Of a DNA stretch of 64,000 nt, positions 1 to 8,008 are shown one piece after another (the stretch's first letter is position 1; each line of letters begins with the position of its first letter). The notes below the pieces were generated by a model. That model saw nothing but the letters and a program-made list of their open reading frames with translations. It ran no database searches and was not told the origin of the DNA. Location of the stretch: assembly GCA_017469625.1 (NCBI GenBank), contig JAFUGA010000019.1, positions 42,470-106,469 of the forward strand, given 5' to 3'. This DNA is from Bacteroidales bacterium. Its GTDB lineage: Bacteria; Bacteroidota; Bacteroidia; Bacteroidales; P3. Made by a program: the position numbers and the translations under genes.

Positions 1-97
1 GAGTTTTTACCCTAAAATCAAACCCCTTTGCTGAAATATCAAAACATATAAAAGTAATGCAGACTACTATAGTTATAAACTTAGCAACTGTTCTCAT
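1..97 (-). CDS. N-terminus of a secreted protein (partial)
   Basis: Reading leftwards from an ATG at 95-97, an open frame of 32 codons runs to the window edge. It begins MRTVAKFITIVVCITF and looks like a Sec signal peptide: a basic residue, a hydrophobic core, then a small-residue region (FDISAKG). A TACTTTTG box on the same strand (136-143) could be its promoter, and the divergent transporter promoter lies beside it. Only the signal region is visible, so no function can be given. The alternative is that this is chance frame in an intergenic region. Confidence 0.5.
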   Translation of the reverse strand, partial: MRTVAKFITIVVCITFICFDISAKGFDFRVKT

Positions 98-173
98 ATT
101 TATTCAGGTTCTTTTTCTATCTTTCAAAATTTTTGCAAAAGTAATAAAATTTTAAGAAAAACCATAATTATGT

Positions 174-203
174 TTTGGGTTTTAAAAAAAATAATTAACT
201 TTG
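174..203 (+). promoter_or_regulatory. sigma-ABfr promoter of the POT transporter
   Basis: TTTG at 174-177, an 18-bp spacer, then TAACTTTG at 196-203 match the Bacteroidota -33/-7 consensus (TTTG, about 19 bp, TAnnTTTG). The start codon follows about 60 nt later. Confidence 0.7.
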
Positions 204-266
204 CACAACTAAAATTTTTAAGATATAACGAAAAAATAAAATAATAATTATAAAAAATCAAAAACT

Positions 267-1802
267 ATGTTTAAAAGTCATCCAAAAGGGCTTATTGCGG
301 CAGCCTTAAGTAATATGGGAGAGCGTTTTGGCTACTATATTATGAACGCCGTATTGTTGTTGTTCTTATGTTCTAAGTTTGGTCTTAGCGATGGAACATC
401 AGGATTGATTTATTCTATATTCTATGCTGCAATTTACGTTCTTTCTCTTGTAGGAGGAATTATTGCAGACCGTGCCCAAAACTACAAAGGTACTATTCAA
501 AAAGGTTTGATAGTAATGGCGTTGGGTTATGTCTTACTTGCAATACCTATTACTTCAACTTCTAACAACATGTCTTGGCTTTTACCTTTTACATGTCTTG
601 CTTTAGCTTTGATTGCTTTTGGAAATGGTTTATTCAAAGGCAACTTACAAGCTATCGTTGGTCAGATGTACGACAACTTTGAAGCAGAAGCAGCAAAAGA
701 AGGTGAAGAAGCACTTAGAGTTGCAAAGAGTAAAAGAGATTCTGGTTTCCAAATCTTCTATGTTTTCATCAACATAGGCGGACTTATCGCACCTTTCATC
801 GCTCCTACTCTTAGAAGTTGGTGGTTAAAAACCAATAACTTTATCTACAACGCAAACCTTCCAGAACTTTGCCACAAAGCAATAAACGGAAACTTAGGAG
901 AAAATGCAGACAAATACAACGAACTTTCTCAATCTGTTGTTTTGAACGGTACTACTTTTGACCCACAATCATATTTGGAAGTTTTCAACCAAGGAGTTCA
1001 TTTCTCATTCTGGGCTTCTGTAGCAGCAATGCTTATATCTTTGGTTATATTCCTTTACAACAAGAAAATATTCCCAACTCCTGCAAAGAAAGAAGCACAA
1101 GAAGTTGTTAATTATACAGCAGAAGAAAAACAAGCAATGGCAAAAGAAATCAAACAAAGAATGTACGCTTTGTTTGCAGTGCTTGGTATAGCAATATTCT
1201 TCTGGTTCTCTTTCCACCAAAACGGACAATCTCTTTCTGTTTTCGCAAGAGACTTTGTGAAAACCGACACTATAGCACCTGAAATCTGGCAAGCAGTTAA
1301 CCCATTCTTTGTCATAGTTCTTACACCTATAATTATGGCTATATTTGGTAGTCTTGCAAGAAAAGGAAAAGATATTTCTACTCCAAGAAAGATAGCATAC
1401 GGTATGGCAATAGCAGGTTGTGCATACTTGTTCCTAACTATCTTCTCTGCTGTTCAAGGTTATCCTTCTGGAACAGAATTCAGAGCAACAGGAGCAGAAG
1501 CCGACAAAGCAGGCTGGTGGGTTTTGATTGTTACATATTTCTTCTTAACAGTAGCCGAACTATTTATTTCTCCTTTGGGTCTATCATTTGTTTCCAAAGT
1601 AGCACCTAAACATCTTTTGGGACTGTGTCAAGGTTTGTGGCTTGGTGCAACAGCAGTTGGTAACCTTCTTATTTGGATAGGACCTGTTATGTACAACGCT
1701 TGGCCAATACAATATTGCTGGTTAGTATTCCTAATAGTATGTTTGATTTCTATGGGAGTAATGCTTGGAATGGTAAAATGGCTTGAAAGAGTTACAAAAT
1801 AA
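267..1802 (+). CDS. POT-family proton-coupled oligopeptide transporter
   Basis: This 511-residue inner-membrane protein belongs to the POT/PTR (DtpT-like) branch of the major facilitator superfamily, which imports di- and tripeptides with protons. The first helix carries the family signature ExxERFxYY-like motif, here GERFGYY at residues 18-24. About twelve to fourteen hydrophobic segments are spread over the length, with a soluble loop around residues 190-240 that many Bacteroidota homologues also have. It has its own promoter at 174-203 and ends in a hairpin terminator at 1832-1866, so it is probably monocistronic. The substrate is inferred from family membership only. Confidence 0.88.
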   Translation: MFKSHPKGLIAAALSNMGERFGYYIMNAVLLLFLCSKFGLSDGTSGLIYSIFYAAIYVLSLVGGIIADRAQNYKGTIQKGLIVMALGYVLLAIPITSTSNNMSWLLPFTCLALALIAFGNGLFKGNLQAIVGQMYDNFEAEAAKEGEEALRVAKSKRDSGFQIFYVFINIGGLIAPFIAPTLRSWWLKTNNFIYNANLPELCHKAINGNLGENADKYNELSQSVVLNGTTFDPQSYLEVFNQGVHFSFWASVAAMLISLVIFLYNKKIFPTPAKKEAQEVVNYTAEEKQAMAKEIKQRMYALFAVLGIAIFFWFSFHQNGQSLSVFARDFVKTDTIAPEIWQAVNPFFVIVLTPIIMAIFGSLARKGKDISTPRKIAYGMAIAGCAYLFLTIFSAVQGYPSGTEFRATGAEADKAGWWVLIVTYFFLTVAELFISPLGLSFVSKVAPKHLLGLCQGLWLGATAVGNLLIWIGPVMYNAWPIQYCWLVFLIVCLISMGVMLGMVKWLERVTK

Positions 1803-1831
1803 AACGCCCTTTTCTTAGGGTTTTATTAGAT

Positions 1832-1869
1832 AAAAATACCGATGAATTATGTTTGTCGGTATTTTTTTA
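1832..1869 (+). terminator. Intrinsic terminator after the POT transporter
   Basis: An 11-bp perfect stem (1832-1842 with 1856-1866, AAAAATACCGA paired to its complement) has a 13-nt loop and runs into a T stretch. The -33 element and first part of the promoter for the next gene overlap it. Confidence 0.75.
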
Positions 1870-1878
1870 TTATCTTTG
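1852..1878 (+). promoter_or_regulatory. Promoter of the S4-domain gene
   Basis: TATCTTTG at 1871-1878 is a perfect -7 box 22 nt before the ATG at 1901. The candidate -33 TTTG (1852-1855) is only 15 bp upstream, shorter than usual, and lies inside the preceding terminator. Confidence 0.55.
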
Positions 1879-1900
1879 CAAACTCAAAAAAACGGAGATT

Positions 1901-2122
1901 ATGACAGAAGTTATTGAATTTGAAATAAAAAAAGAAGAAGAATTTATAGAACTTATAAAACTATTGAAAGCAACCAATGTTGCAGAAAGTGGTGCTATGG
2001 CACAGATTTTGGTAACAGAGGGTGAGGTTAAACGAAACGGACAAACAGAATTGAGAAAAAGAGCAAAGATACTTAGAGGTGAAGAAATAGAAACTTTGGG
2101 TAAAAAGATAAAAGTGAAATAA
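1901..2122 (+). CDS. S4-domain RNA-binding protein
   Basis: This 73-residue protein is essentially a lone S4 RNA-binding domain of the YbcJ/YaaA kind: an acidic lead-in, then a helix-turn-strand with VAESGAMAQILVTEGEV and a basic tail ending KKIKVK. Such proteins bind structured RNA, often with ribosome-linked roles. I place the start at ATG 1901, preceded by GGAG. A longer frame from a TTG at 1853 would read through the TATCTTTG promoter box at 1871-1878 and is not credible. The DUF5606-like gene follows after 49 nt and may be cotranscribed. Confidence 0.8.
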   Translation: MTEVIEFEIKKEEEFIELIKLLKATNVAESGAMAQILVTEGEVKRNGQTELRKRAKILRGEEIETLGKKIKVK

Positions 2123-2171
2123 CATATATAGAAAGAAATAAAAATAACTTATAATTCTAAGAAAAAAGATT

Positions 2172-2582
2172 ATGGATTTAAATGGAATTTTAGCTATAAC
2201 AGGAAAACCGGGGTTATACAAGCTAATTACACAAACAAAATCAGGTGCTTTGGTAGAATCTCTTGTAGATAAAAGACGTATGCCTGCTTTTAGTAACGAA
2301 AGAATATCTTCTTTGAAAGATATAACAATGTTTACCGAACAAGATGATATACCTTTGCAGAAAGTTTTTCAAGCAATATACAAATTGGAAAACGGAGGGG
2401 AGTGCATAAACCACAAATCCGCAGATGCTGAACTAAAAGCATATATGGAAAAAGTACTTCCAAATTATGACAAAGATAGAGTACATACTTCAGATATGAA
2501 AAAATTATTTTCTTGGTATAATATTCTAAATGCAAACAAGTTAATAGATTTAGAAGAAGAGAAAGAAGAAAAGAGCAAATAA
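2172..2582 (+). CDS. DUF5606-like conserved Bacteroidota protein
   Basis: This 136-residue cytoplasmic protein has the look of the DUF5606 family, which is conserved in Bacteroidota and has no known function. The opening MDLNGILAITGKPGLYKLI and the following SGALVESLVDKRR are characteristic. It has no signal peptide or membrane segment. The C-terminal 15 residues are very acidic and lysine-rich (EEEKEEKSK). It lies 49 nt after the S4 gene and ends at a strong hairpin terminator at 2611-2639, so the two probably form a small operon. Confidence 0.75.
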   Translation: MDLNGILAITGKPGLYKLITQTKSGALVESLVDKRRMPAFSNERISSLKDITMFTEQDDIPLQKVFQAIYKLENGGECINHKSADAELKAYMEKVLPNYDKDRVHTSDMKKLFSWYNILNANKLIDLEEEKEEKSK

Positions 2583-2610
2583 GAAAAAGTACTCTTTTAT
2601 CATAAAAAAT

Positions 2611-2646
2611 AACAGTCGTTTCTTTATAGAACGACTGTTTTTTTTT
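2611..2646 (+). terminator. Intrinsic terminator after the DUF5606-like gene
   Basis: AACAGTCGTT (2611-2620) pairs with AACGACTGTT (2630-2639) across a 9-nt loop and is followed by a run of T. Confidence 0.85.
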
Positions 2647-2723
2647 AACTTATTTTTTCTAAAACCCAACAAAATTTTTCTATTTTCCCACTTTTTACCT
2701 ACAAAACCACCATTTCAATCCTT

Positions 2724-2996
2724 AAAAGAAAGTTTTAGAGTAGCAAAACGAAGGTTTTTGAATGTGAAACAAGATTTTATATGAGCGAAACAAAGTTCTG
2801 TGAAAATGAAACAAAGAAAGAATTTCGTAACTCTTTGTTTTACGATTCTGAAACTTCGTTTTAGAAAATTAAAACGAAGTTCTACAAAATTAAAACGAAG
2901 AGATAGAATTCTAAAACTTTGTTTCGTGAGAGCAAAATCAAGTTTTAGAAAATTAAAACGAAGTTATATTTTTATAAAACAAAGGATAGAAAGTAG
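2724..2996. repeat. 21-bp phased repeat array 1
   Basis: Thirteen consecutive 21-bp units begin at 2724, 2745, 2766 and so on to 2976, with no slip. Each is made of short interchangeable words: positions 1-5 AAAAC or GAAAC; 6-9 GAAG, AAAG, TTCG or TTTG; 10-14 TTTTA, TTCTA or AGATA; 15-21 GAAAATT, CAAAATT or GAATTCT. The junction at 2854-2879 is a palindrome, CTTCGTTTTA-GAAAATT-AAAACGAAG. The array fills the gap between two convergent genes and stops 6 bp before the gldD stop codon. Confidence 0.9.
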
Positions 2997-3002
2997 GAAA
3001 AA

Positions 3003-3608
3003 TTATTTTTTCCACTCAAAAGTATTTATCATAGTTTGCATATCTGTTTTCAATCTTGCAACTATAGGAGCAATAGAGTCATTATTTGGTAACTGTCTAT
3101 TGTTCAAAGCAAAACGAACGAAATATTTTGCACTGTCGGTCAAATAGAATTGATAAGGTGAAACAACATCTCTACCCTGAATTTCAAAAGTTGTGCCATA
3201 GATATGTTTTTCATCGTTTTTGTACTCTTGTTGAATAATACCACCAGATAGTTTTTCGTGTCTGCTTAGAAAAGTATAACAATCATTTACTGCATATTGA
3301 AGCATAGTATCGTTGGTAAGTTTTAGACAACTTACATTTATATCAAAATTATAGTCATCAAAAGATATATTGAACCAAGTCATATTTTTCTCCCTGCTTT
3401 GTATTTCTACAATTTTTCCGTCCTTTGGTATAGAAAAAGAAAAAGGCAAATCCTCTTTTTGAAGTTTCACATACTCTGAAGGTTTTATATCTATACGCAT
3501 ATACGTAGATGGTTTAGGCATCTGAGGTGCTTTTTCACAAGCATAAAACAGTGAAACTATAGCCAATAGAAAAAGAAAACTTTTCAGTATTTTGCAAATA
3601 ATTTTCAT
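3003..3608 (-). CDS. gldD: Gliding-motility / T9SS lipoprotein GldD
   Basis: This 201-residue lipoprotein matches GldD, a component needed for gliding and type IX secretion in Bacteroidota. The signal peptide ends in a lipobox LFYAC with Cys24. It is followed by the family hallmark PKPSTYMRIDIKP near residue 32, and the rest is a compact alpha/beta periplasmic or outer-membrane-facing domain. A TAATTTTG box on the same strand (3635-3642) lies 27 nt upstream of the start codon. The gene stands alone, convergent with the DUF5606-like gene and divergent from a T9SS cargo gene. Its presence, with type A and type B sorted cargo nearby, supports a functional T9SS. Confidence 0.87.
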   Translation of the reverse strand: MKIICKILKSFLFLLAIVSLFYACEKAPQMPKPSTYMRIDIKPSEYVKLQKEDLPFSFSIPKDGKIVEIQSREKNMTWFNISFDDYNFDINVSCLKLTNDTMLQYAVNDCYTFLSRHEKLSGGIIQQEYKNDEKHIYGTTFEIQGRDVVSPYQFYLTDSAKYFVRFALNNRQLPNNDSIAPIVARLKTDMQTMINTFEWKK

Positions 3609-3719
3609 ACATTGATAATTTTTTATTACTTTTGCAAAATTAAGTCAAATTTTGTAAAAAACACAGATTTTTGAACTTTTTTATTGATTGATACTAATTT
3701 TATTGGTTAAAATAAAAAC

Positions 3720-6128
3720 ATGAGAAAAATTAGATTATTTTTGTTGATAGTAGCAGTTTCTTTTGCTATAAACAACAATGTTAAAGGTCAGGTAACTGTA
3801 AACTCTGCAGCGGGAATGTCTGTTGCTACAGTGGTACAGAACAACTTCATTGCAGACGGTGTGGAATTGGTAACCACAGCAGGATTGGAGCCTAAGTTCA
3901 ACGGACAAACTACTGTAGGTAGCACAATGTCTAACGGAGCAAGTGGTTGTCAAATGGGAATATTTACTAATGCAGATACAACAGGTACAAATATGCCTAT
4001 AAACGCCGGTATCGTTTTAGTAACAGGCAATTATACAAGTGCAGCAGCAGGAAATCATTCTGGAATAGAGAGCAACGGTACTACAAGTTTGAGTAACAAC
4101 TGTTACGACTATTCTCCTGCCCTTTATACAACATATCATAGCCAAGGAGGTACAAAAGATATGAATGACGTGGCTTGTCTTACTTTTTACGTTATACCAA
4201 AGAGTAACACATTGTCTTTCAAATACTCCTTTGCTTCAGAAGAATATGCAAATGAAAATAATGGTGCAAACTTCGTTTGTTCAAATTATAATGATGTGTT
4301 CGGATTGTTTATCACAGGTCCTTTAGATGAAAGTGGTAATATCATAGCGGGAGGGGATGACAAAAGAAATATTGCCCTTATACCACCAGATTATACCACT
4401 CCCGTTACTATAAATACTATAAATGGTGGTACTTCAAGCGGTAGTGTTACACCGTGTATTCTTACCAACTCCAATTATCATAGAACAAACACCAATGATA
4501 ACTGCAAAATGGACGGATACACAGTGGAACTTTCTACTCTTCCTATAGACGTTTGGGCTTGTTATATGTACAAGTTGGAGTTAGCAGTTTGCAATATAAG
4601 TGACCATGCTTACAATTCAGCAGTTTATTTGAAAGCAAACTCTCTACAAAGTCAGGTGGTAGAAATAAACAACATACCTACAAAAAATAATGGTGCTGAA
4701 AGTATTTCAGAAGAGGGATACAAAAAATTTATAAAGGGTTGTGCAAGCGACACTCTTAAAGTTTCGTTGGCTTTTGCTGAAAGTAACTCATTTACTTACA
4801 ACATAAACATACAACCTTCTGAAGGTAGTACTCTTACTCAGGGAGTGGACTATACAATAAGCGATGAACAAGGAAATACTACAGGTACAACGTTTTATAT
4901 TCCTGCTGGAGAAACTGAAAGCAAGGTTATTTTCAAATTTTTACATAACGAAGAAAAAGCACCTGGCACAGTAGATACTCTTTATATGATACCTGAATTT
5001 ATAAATGACTGTACTCCGGTAGATACTATAAGAATACTATTGGAAGAACCTGTGGATTTTGTTCCTACTATTACAGGTGGAAAAACATATTGTGCAAACG
5101 ACCTCCCAGCACGTGAATTTATAAACATAAGCGGACAAAATGCGAAAACATATTTGTCTGTGTCTTGGGAAAATTCTCTTGGCGAGAGTGGAACAGATAC
5201 TATAAGATTTACAGACCCACAGACTACAATAGGAGATTTAACTCATACTTTGGAAGTTATGGTAAGAGAACCTGTTGAATATGTGGTTACGGTTTCAGAT
5301 TCTTGTGGCAGGAGTTATGAACAAACTATAGTGTATAAAATACAGGCTGCCACAACTCAAGCAAGTGTTGATAGAGCATATATTTGCGAGGGAGAATCTG
5401 TACAACTTTCTTGCCCAGAAACAGAAATTTACAATTGGACTTCTTTCCCAGCCGATGCATCTCTTGCAAGTGTTGCAACTCAAAGAGAACCTGTTGTTTC
5501 TCCTACACAATCTACTCTTTACACTGTAACTATTACGGACGAGAATGAATGTGTTGCATCTGACACAGTAAGAGTTATAGTTGTGCCTGCTGTTGTACCA
5601 CGTCTAACTCTTACACCTCATATTACAACACTTTCAAGTTCAAACGTAACTTATACAGATATTACAGTAGGAGTAGCAAGACGTGAATGGGATTTTGGAG
5701 ACGGAACAACATCTACAGCAGAAAGTGGTATACATACTTATCCTACATCTGACACAGGTACGTATGTAGTTACCCTTGTAGCATACAATGCTGCCGACTG
5801 TGCAGAATCTATAACTGATACTATAATTATAAAACCAGATTTCACAATCTATTTCCCTAATGCTATAGAATCTGGCACCGATGATATAACCTTAAGCGTT
5901 TTTCAGCCAAGAGGAACTATGGAATGGTTTAGATTGGATATTTATAACCGTTGGGGAACGAAAATTTTTGAAGGAAAAGACAACGAAGGTTGGGATGGAA
6001 GACTATCAAGTGGCGAACTTGCTCCACAAGGTACATACGTATATGACTGTTATTATACAGACGGTAGTGGACTGTTGCAAAGAAAGACCGGTTCTGTAGC
6101 AACCTTGCCTAAATCCAAAAAGAAATAA
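3720..6128 (+). CDS. T9SS type B sorted protein, choice-of-anchor L and PKD domains
   Basis: This is an 802-residue secreted protein. A signal peptide (residues 1-24) is followed by a choice-of-anchor L region at about 60-310, which includes the typical SFASEEYANENNG and NDVFGLFITGP. Several Ig-like modules with CxGESVQLSC-type cysteines follow (about 450-640), then a PKD domain (REWDFGDGTTS, about 655-705). The C-terminus from about residue 700 is the CHU_C gliding-associated domain (IYFPNAIES, IYNRWGTKIFEG, WDG), the type B T9SS signal. It probably acts at the cell surface as an adhesin or structural protein; no catalytic motif is visible. A hairpin terminator follows at 6148-6175. Confidence 0.85.
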   Translation: MRKIRLFLLIVAVSFAINNNVKGQVTVNSAAGMSVATVVQNNFIADGVELVTTAGLEPKFNGQTTVGSTMSNGASGCQMGIFTNADTTGTNMPINAGIVLVTGNYTSAAAGNHSGIESNGTTSLSNNCYDYSPALYTTYHSQGGTKDMNDVACLTFYVIPKSNTLSFKYSFASEEYANENNGANFVCSNYNDVFGLFITGPLDESGNIIAGGDDKRNIALIPPDYTTPVTINTINGGTSSGSVTPCILTNSNYHRTNTNDNCKMDGYTVELSTLPIDVWACYMYKLELAVCNISDHAYNSAVYLKANSLQSQVVEINNIPTKNNGAESISEEGYKKFIKGCASDTLKVSLAFAESNSFTYNINIQPSEGSTLTQGVDYTISDEQGNTTGTTFYIPAGETESKVIFKFLHNEEKAPGTVDTLYMIPEFINDCTPVDTIRILLEEPVDFVPTITGGKTYCANDLPAREFINISGQNAKTYLSVSWENSLGESGTDTIRFTDPQTTIGDLTHTLEVMVREPVEYVVTVSDSCGRSYEQTIVYKIQAATTQASVDRAYICEGESVQLSCPETEIYNWTSFPADASLASVATQREPVVSPTQSTLYTVTITDENECVASDTVRVIVVPAVVPRLTLTPHITTLSSSNVTYTDITVGVARREWDFGDGTTSTAESGIHTYPTSDTGTYVVTLVAYNAADCAESITDTIIIKPDFTIYFPNAIESGTDDITLSVFQPRGTMEWFRLDIYNRWGTKIFEGKDNEGWDGRLSSGELAPQGTYVYDCYYTDGSGLLQRKTGSVATLPKSKKK

Positions 6129-6147
6129 AAATTTTATAAAACCATAG

Positions 6148-6182
6148 GGCGTTTTCTATATACAAGGAAGACGCCTTTTTTC
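6148..6182 (+). terminator. Intrinsic terminator after the type B sorted protein
   Basis: GGCGTTTTC (6148-6156) pairs with GAAGACGCC (6167-6175) with one G-U wobble, followed by seven T. Confidence 0.82.
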
Positions 6183-6221
6183 ATTTTTACGACTTATTAA
6201 CTTATTTAATTGTATTATTGT

Positions 6222-6950
6222 ATGAATTTGATAACTTTAGATAAGATTTCTTCCACACAAACATTTCTTTTAGAAGAAGATAAAGAACTTTCTTTACCAG
6301 AATTTACTGTTGCATATACAGAAAATCAAACTCAAGGCAAAGGACAAGGTACTCACGTTTGGGAAAGCGAAGAGGGAAAAAACATAAGTTTTTCTTTGCT
6401 TTTGCGTCCTTTTTTTCTTGACCCGAGTATGCAGTATTTGATTACTCAGATAGTTTCTTTGGCTATAGTAGATACTTTAAAAGAATACATAAAACAAGGT
6501 GTAAAAATAAAGTGGCCTAATGATATTTATGTGAATGATAATAAAATATGCGGTATGCTTATTCAGAATAAACTATTGGGAAGTAGTTTTGCTGGGGTTT
6601 ATTGTGGTATAGGTATAAACATAAATCAGAAAAACTTTCTTCTTGCCCCCAATCCTACATCTATTTATATAGAAACAGGGAAACAAGTGGATAAAAAAGA
6701 GGTGTTTAACCTTGCTATGAAGAATATAGAAAAGAGATATACACAATTAAAACAAGAGGATATAAAATCCATACAAGAAGAGTATCTTTCTTTTCTTTTG
6801 TACCGCAATGAATGGAGATTATATGAGTACAAAGGCGAGAAAATAAGGGCTAAGATTATTTGCGTAAATGAATTTGGTCATCTTATATTTGAAAAAGAAG
6901 ATGGAGAGGTATCATCTTGCGAATTAAGGGAGTGGAGATTTCTTTTCTAA
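6222..6950 (+). CDS. birA: Biotin--[acetyl-CoA-carboxylase] ligase (class I BirA)
   Basis: This 242-residue enzyme activates biotin with ATP and attaches it to carboxylase carrier domains. It has the catalytic module only and lacks the N-terminal DNA-binding domain of E. coli BirA, so it should not be a repressor. Visible motifs are the biotin/AMP loop QTQGKGQGTHVWES near residue 40, then KWPNDIYVNDNKICGML near 106 and GVYCGIGININQ near 130. I use ATG 6222; an in-frame TTG 12 nt upstream adds only MYYC and is less likely. The gene lies after a terminator and appears to be monocistronic. Confidence 0.88.
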   Translation: MNLITLDKISSTQTFLLEEDKELSLPEFTVAYTENQTQGKGQGTHVWESEEGKNISFSLLLRPFFLDPSMQYLITQIVSLAIVDTLKEYIKQGVKIKWPNDIYVNDNKICGMLIQNKLLGSSFAGVYCGIGININQKNFLLAPNPTSIYIETGKQVDKKEVFNLAMKNIEKRYTQLKQEDIKSIQEEYLSFLLYRNEWRLYEYKGEKIRAKIICVNEFGHLIFEKEDGEVSSCELREWRFLF

Positions 6951-7025
6951 TTTCTAAGATTTTTCCATATTTCGTTAGGTTTATAATTTATTGTATAAAA
7001 ATTCTGTGAAATAACAAAAAATCAT

Positions 7026-7033
7026 TATCTTTG
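7026..7033 (+). promoter_or_regulatory. -7 box upstream of sdhCAB
   Basis: TATCTTTG is a perfect TAnnTTTG box 62 nt before the sdhC start. No good TTTG lies 19-20 bp upstream (the best is TTCTG near 7003), so the -33 element is weak. Confidence 0.55.
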
Positions 7034-7095
7034 CACTTTATTTTGCGAAAAGTAAAAATTATAATAACATAATAATAAACAAACACAATTAAAAA

Positions 7096-7965
7096 ATGAA
7101 ACTTATTAAATTAGCGTCTATCTCAAAGAAGTTGTGCATGGGTGCACTTGGTGCATTTCTTTTGATTTTCCTCCCTTTCCATATGGGAATGAACTTGTGC
7201 ATACTTAGAGATGATGGAGGAGAATGGTACAGAAATGTTTGTCATTTCATGGGTACTAATTACATCGTTAAAGTTTTTGAAGTCGTCCTATTGGCTTGTG
7301 TTTTGTTCCATATTGTTTTGGGTATTATCCTTGCAATAGAAAACAAAATGTCCCGTCCTGTAGGTTACGCAGTCGCAAACAAATCAAAAACACATCAAGG
7401 TAGCAAGTTTATGATATGGACTGGTGGTATACTTTTGGTGTTCCTTGTTATTCACTTTGTAGATTTCTACTTCGCAAAGACAGGTCTTGTAACAGGAAAA
7501 TATGTTGTTAAGACAGAGAAAGTAGAAAAAGCATTCCAAGAAAAGGCTATGAAAATGCAACAAGGTCAATTGAAAGAAGCAGACCTTAAAGAATTGCAAG
7601 CACAATACATGGCTATACAATCTCTTTCAGGAGAAAAAGTTGCAAAGAACGGAAAATACTTTATCAACCTTACTAAAGAGGAATTGCAACAGACTTGCGG
7701 AAAAGATTTCAAAGATTACGAGCCAGATTTCTACAATATGGCAAAAGAAAAATTCCATAACAATCTATTTGTTGTTATCTATTTGCTTGCATTTATCGCA
7801 TTAGGTATTCACCTTTATCATGGTGTAGGTTCTGTATTTCAAACCTATGGTCTAAATATAGAAAAATACGCAAAAACTATAGATATTTTAGCAGTTATAT
7901 ATGCTATAGTGATTCCATTGGGATTTGCAATAGTTCCACTAAAAGTCCTATTGACTGCTATGTAA
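7096..7965 (+). CDS. sdhC: Succinate dehydrogenase/fumarate reductase cytochrome b subunit
   Basis: This 289-residue membrane anchor belongs to the b558-type succinate:quinone oxidoreductase family and carries electrons between the quinone pool and SdhB. Five hydrophobic helices can be seen, at about residues 15-36, 58-82, 104-126, 223-245 and 263-285. Histidines suited to heme ligation lie in or near them (H29, H72, H119, and HLYHG near 240). The loop between helices 3 and 4 (about residues 130-220) holds a lysine/glutamine-rich stretch that makes the protein longer than the roughly 230 residues I expect for Bacteroidota homologues. It is first in the operon, 43 nt before sdhA. Confidence 0.9.
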   Translation: MKLIKLASISKKLCMGALGAFLLIFLPFHMGMNLCILRDDGGEWYRNVCHFMGTNYIVKVFEVVLLACVLFHIVLGIILAIENKMSRPVGYAVANKSKTHQGSKFMIWTGGILLVFLVIHFVDFYFAKTGLVTGKYVVKTEKVEKAFQEKAMKMQQGQLKEADLKELQAQYMAIQSLSGEKVAKNGKYFINLTKEELQQTCGKDFKDYEPDFYNMAKEKFHNNLFVVIYLLAFIALGIHLYHGVGSVFQTYGLNIEKYAKTIDILAVIYAIVIPLGFAIVPLKVLLTAM

Positions 7966-8008
7966 TCAAATTTTAATTTCTAAGAATAATAACAAAATAT
8001 ATAATAAT

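Noticed and set aside
1853..1900. Longer N-terminus of the S4 protein from TTG
   Set aside because: It would translate the terminator arm and the TATCTTTG promoter box. ATG 1901 has a GGAG before it and matches the domain start.
2800..3147. Open frame with seven-residue repeats across array 1 (also 18609-18890 and 59005-59187)
   Set aside because: A 21-bp period is seven codons, so arrays stay open by arithmetic. Units invert orientation, slip or degrade between arrays, and there is no consistent start or ribosome site. The frame at 2800 also runs into gldD on the other strand.
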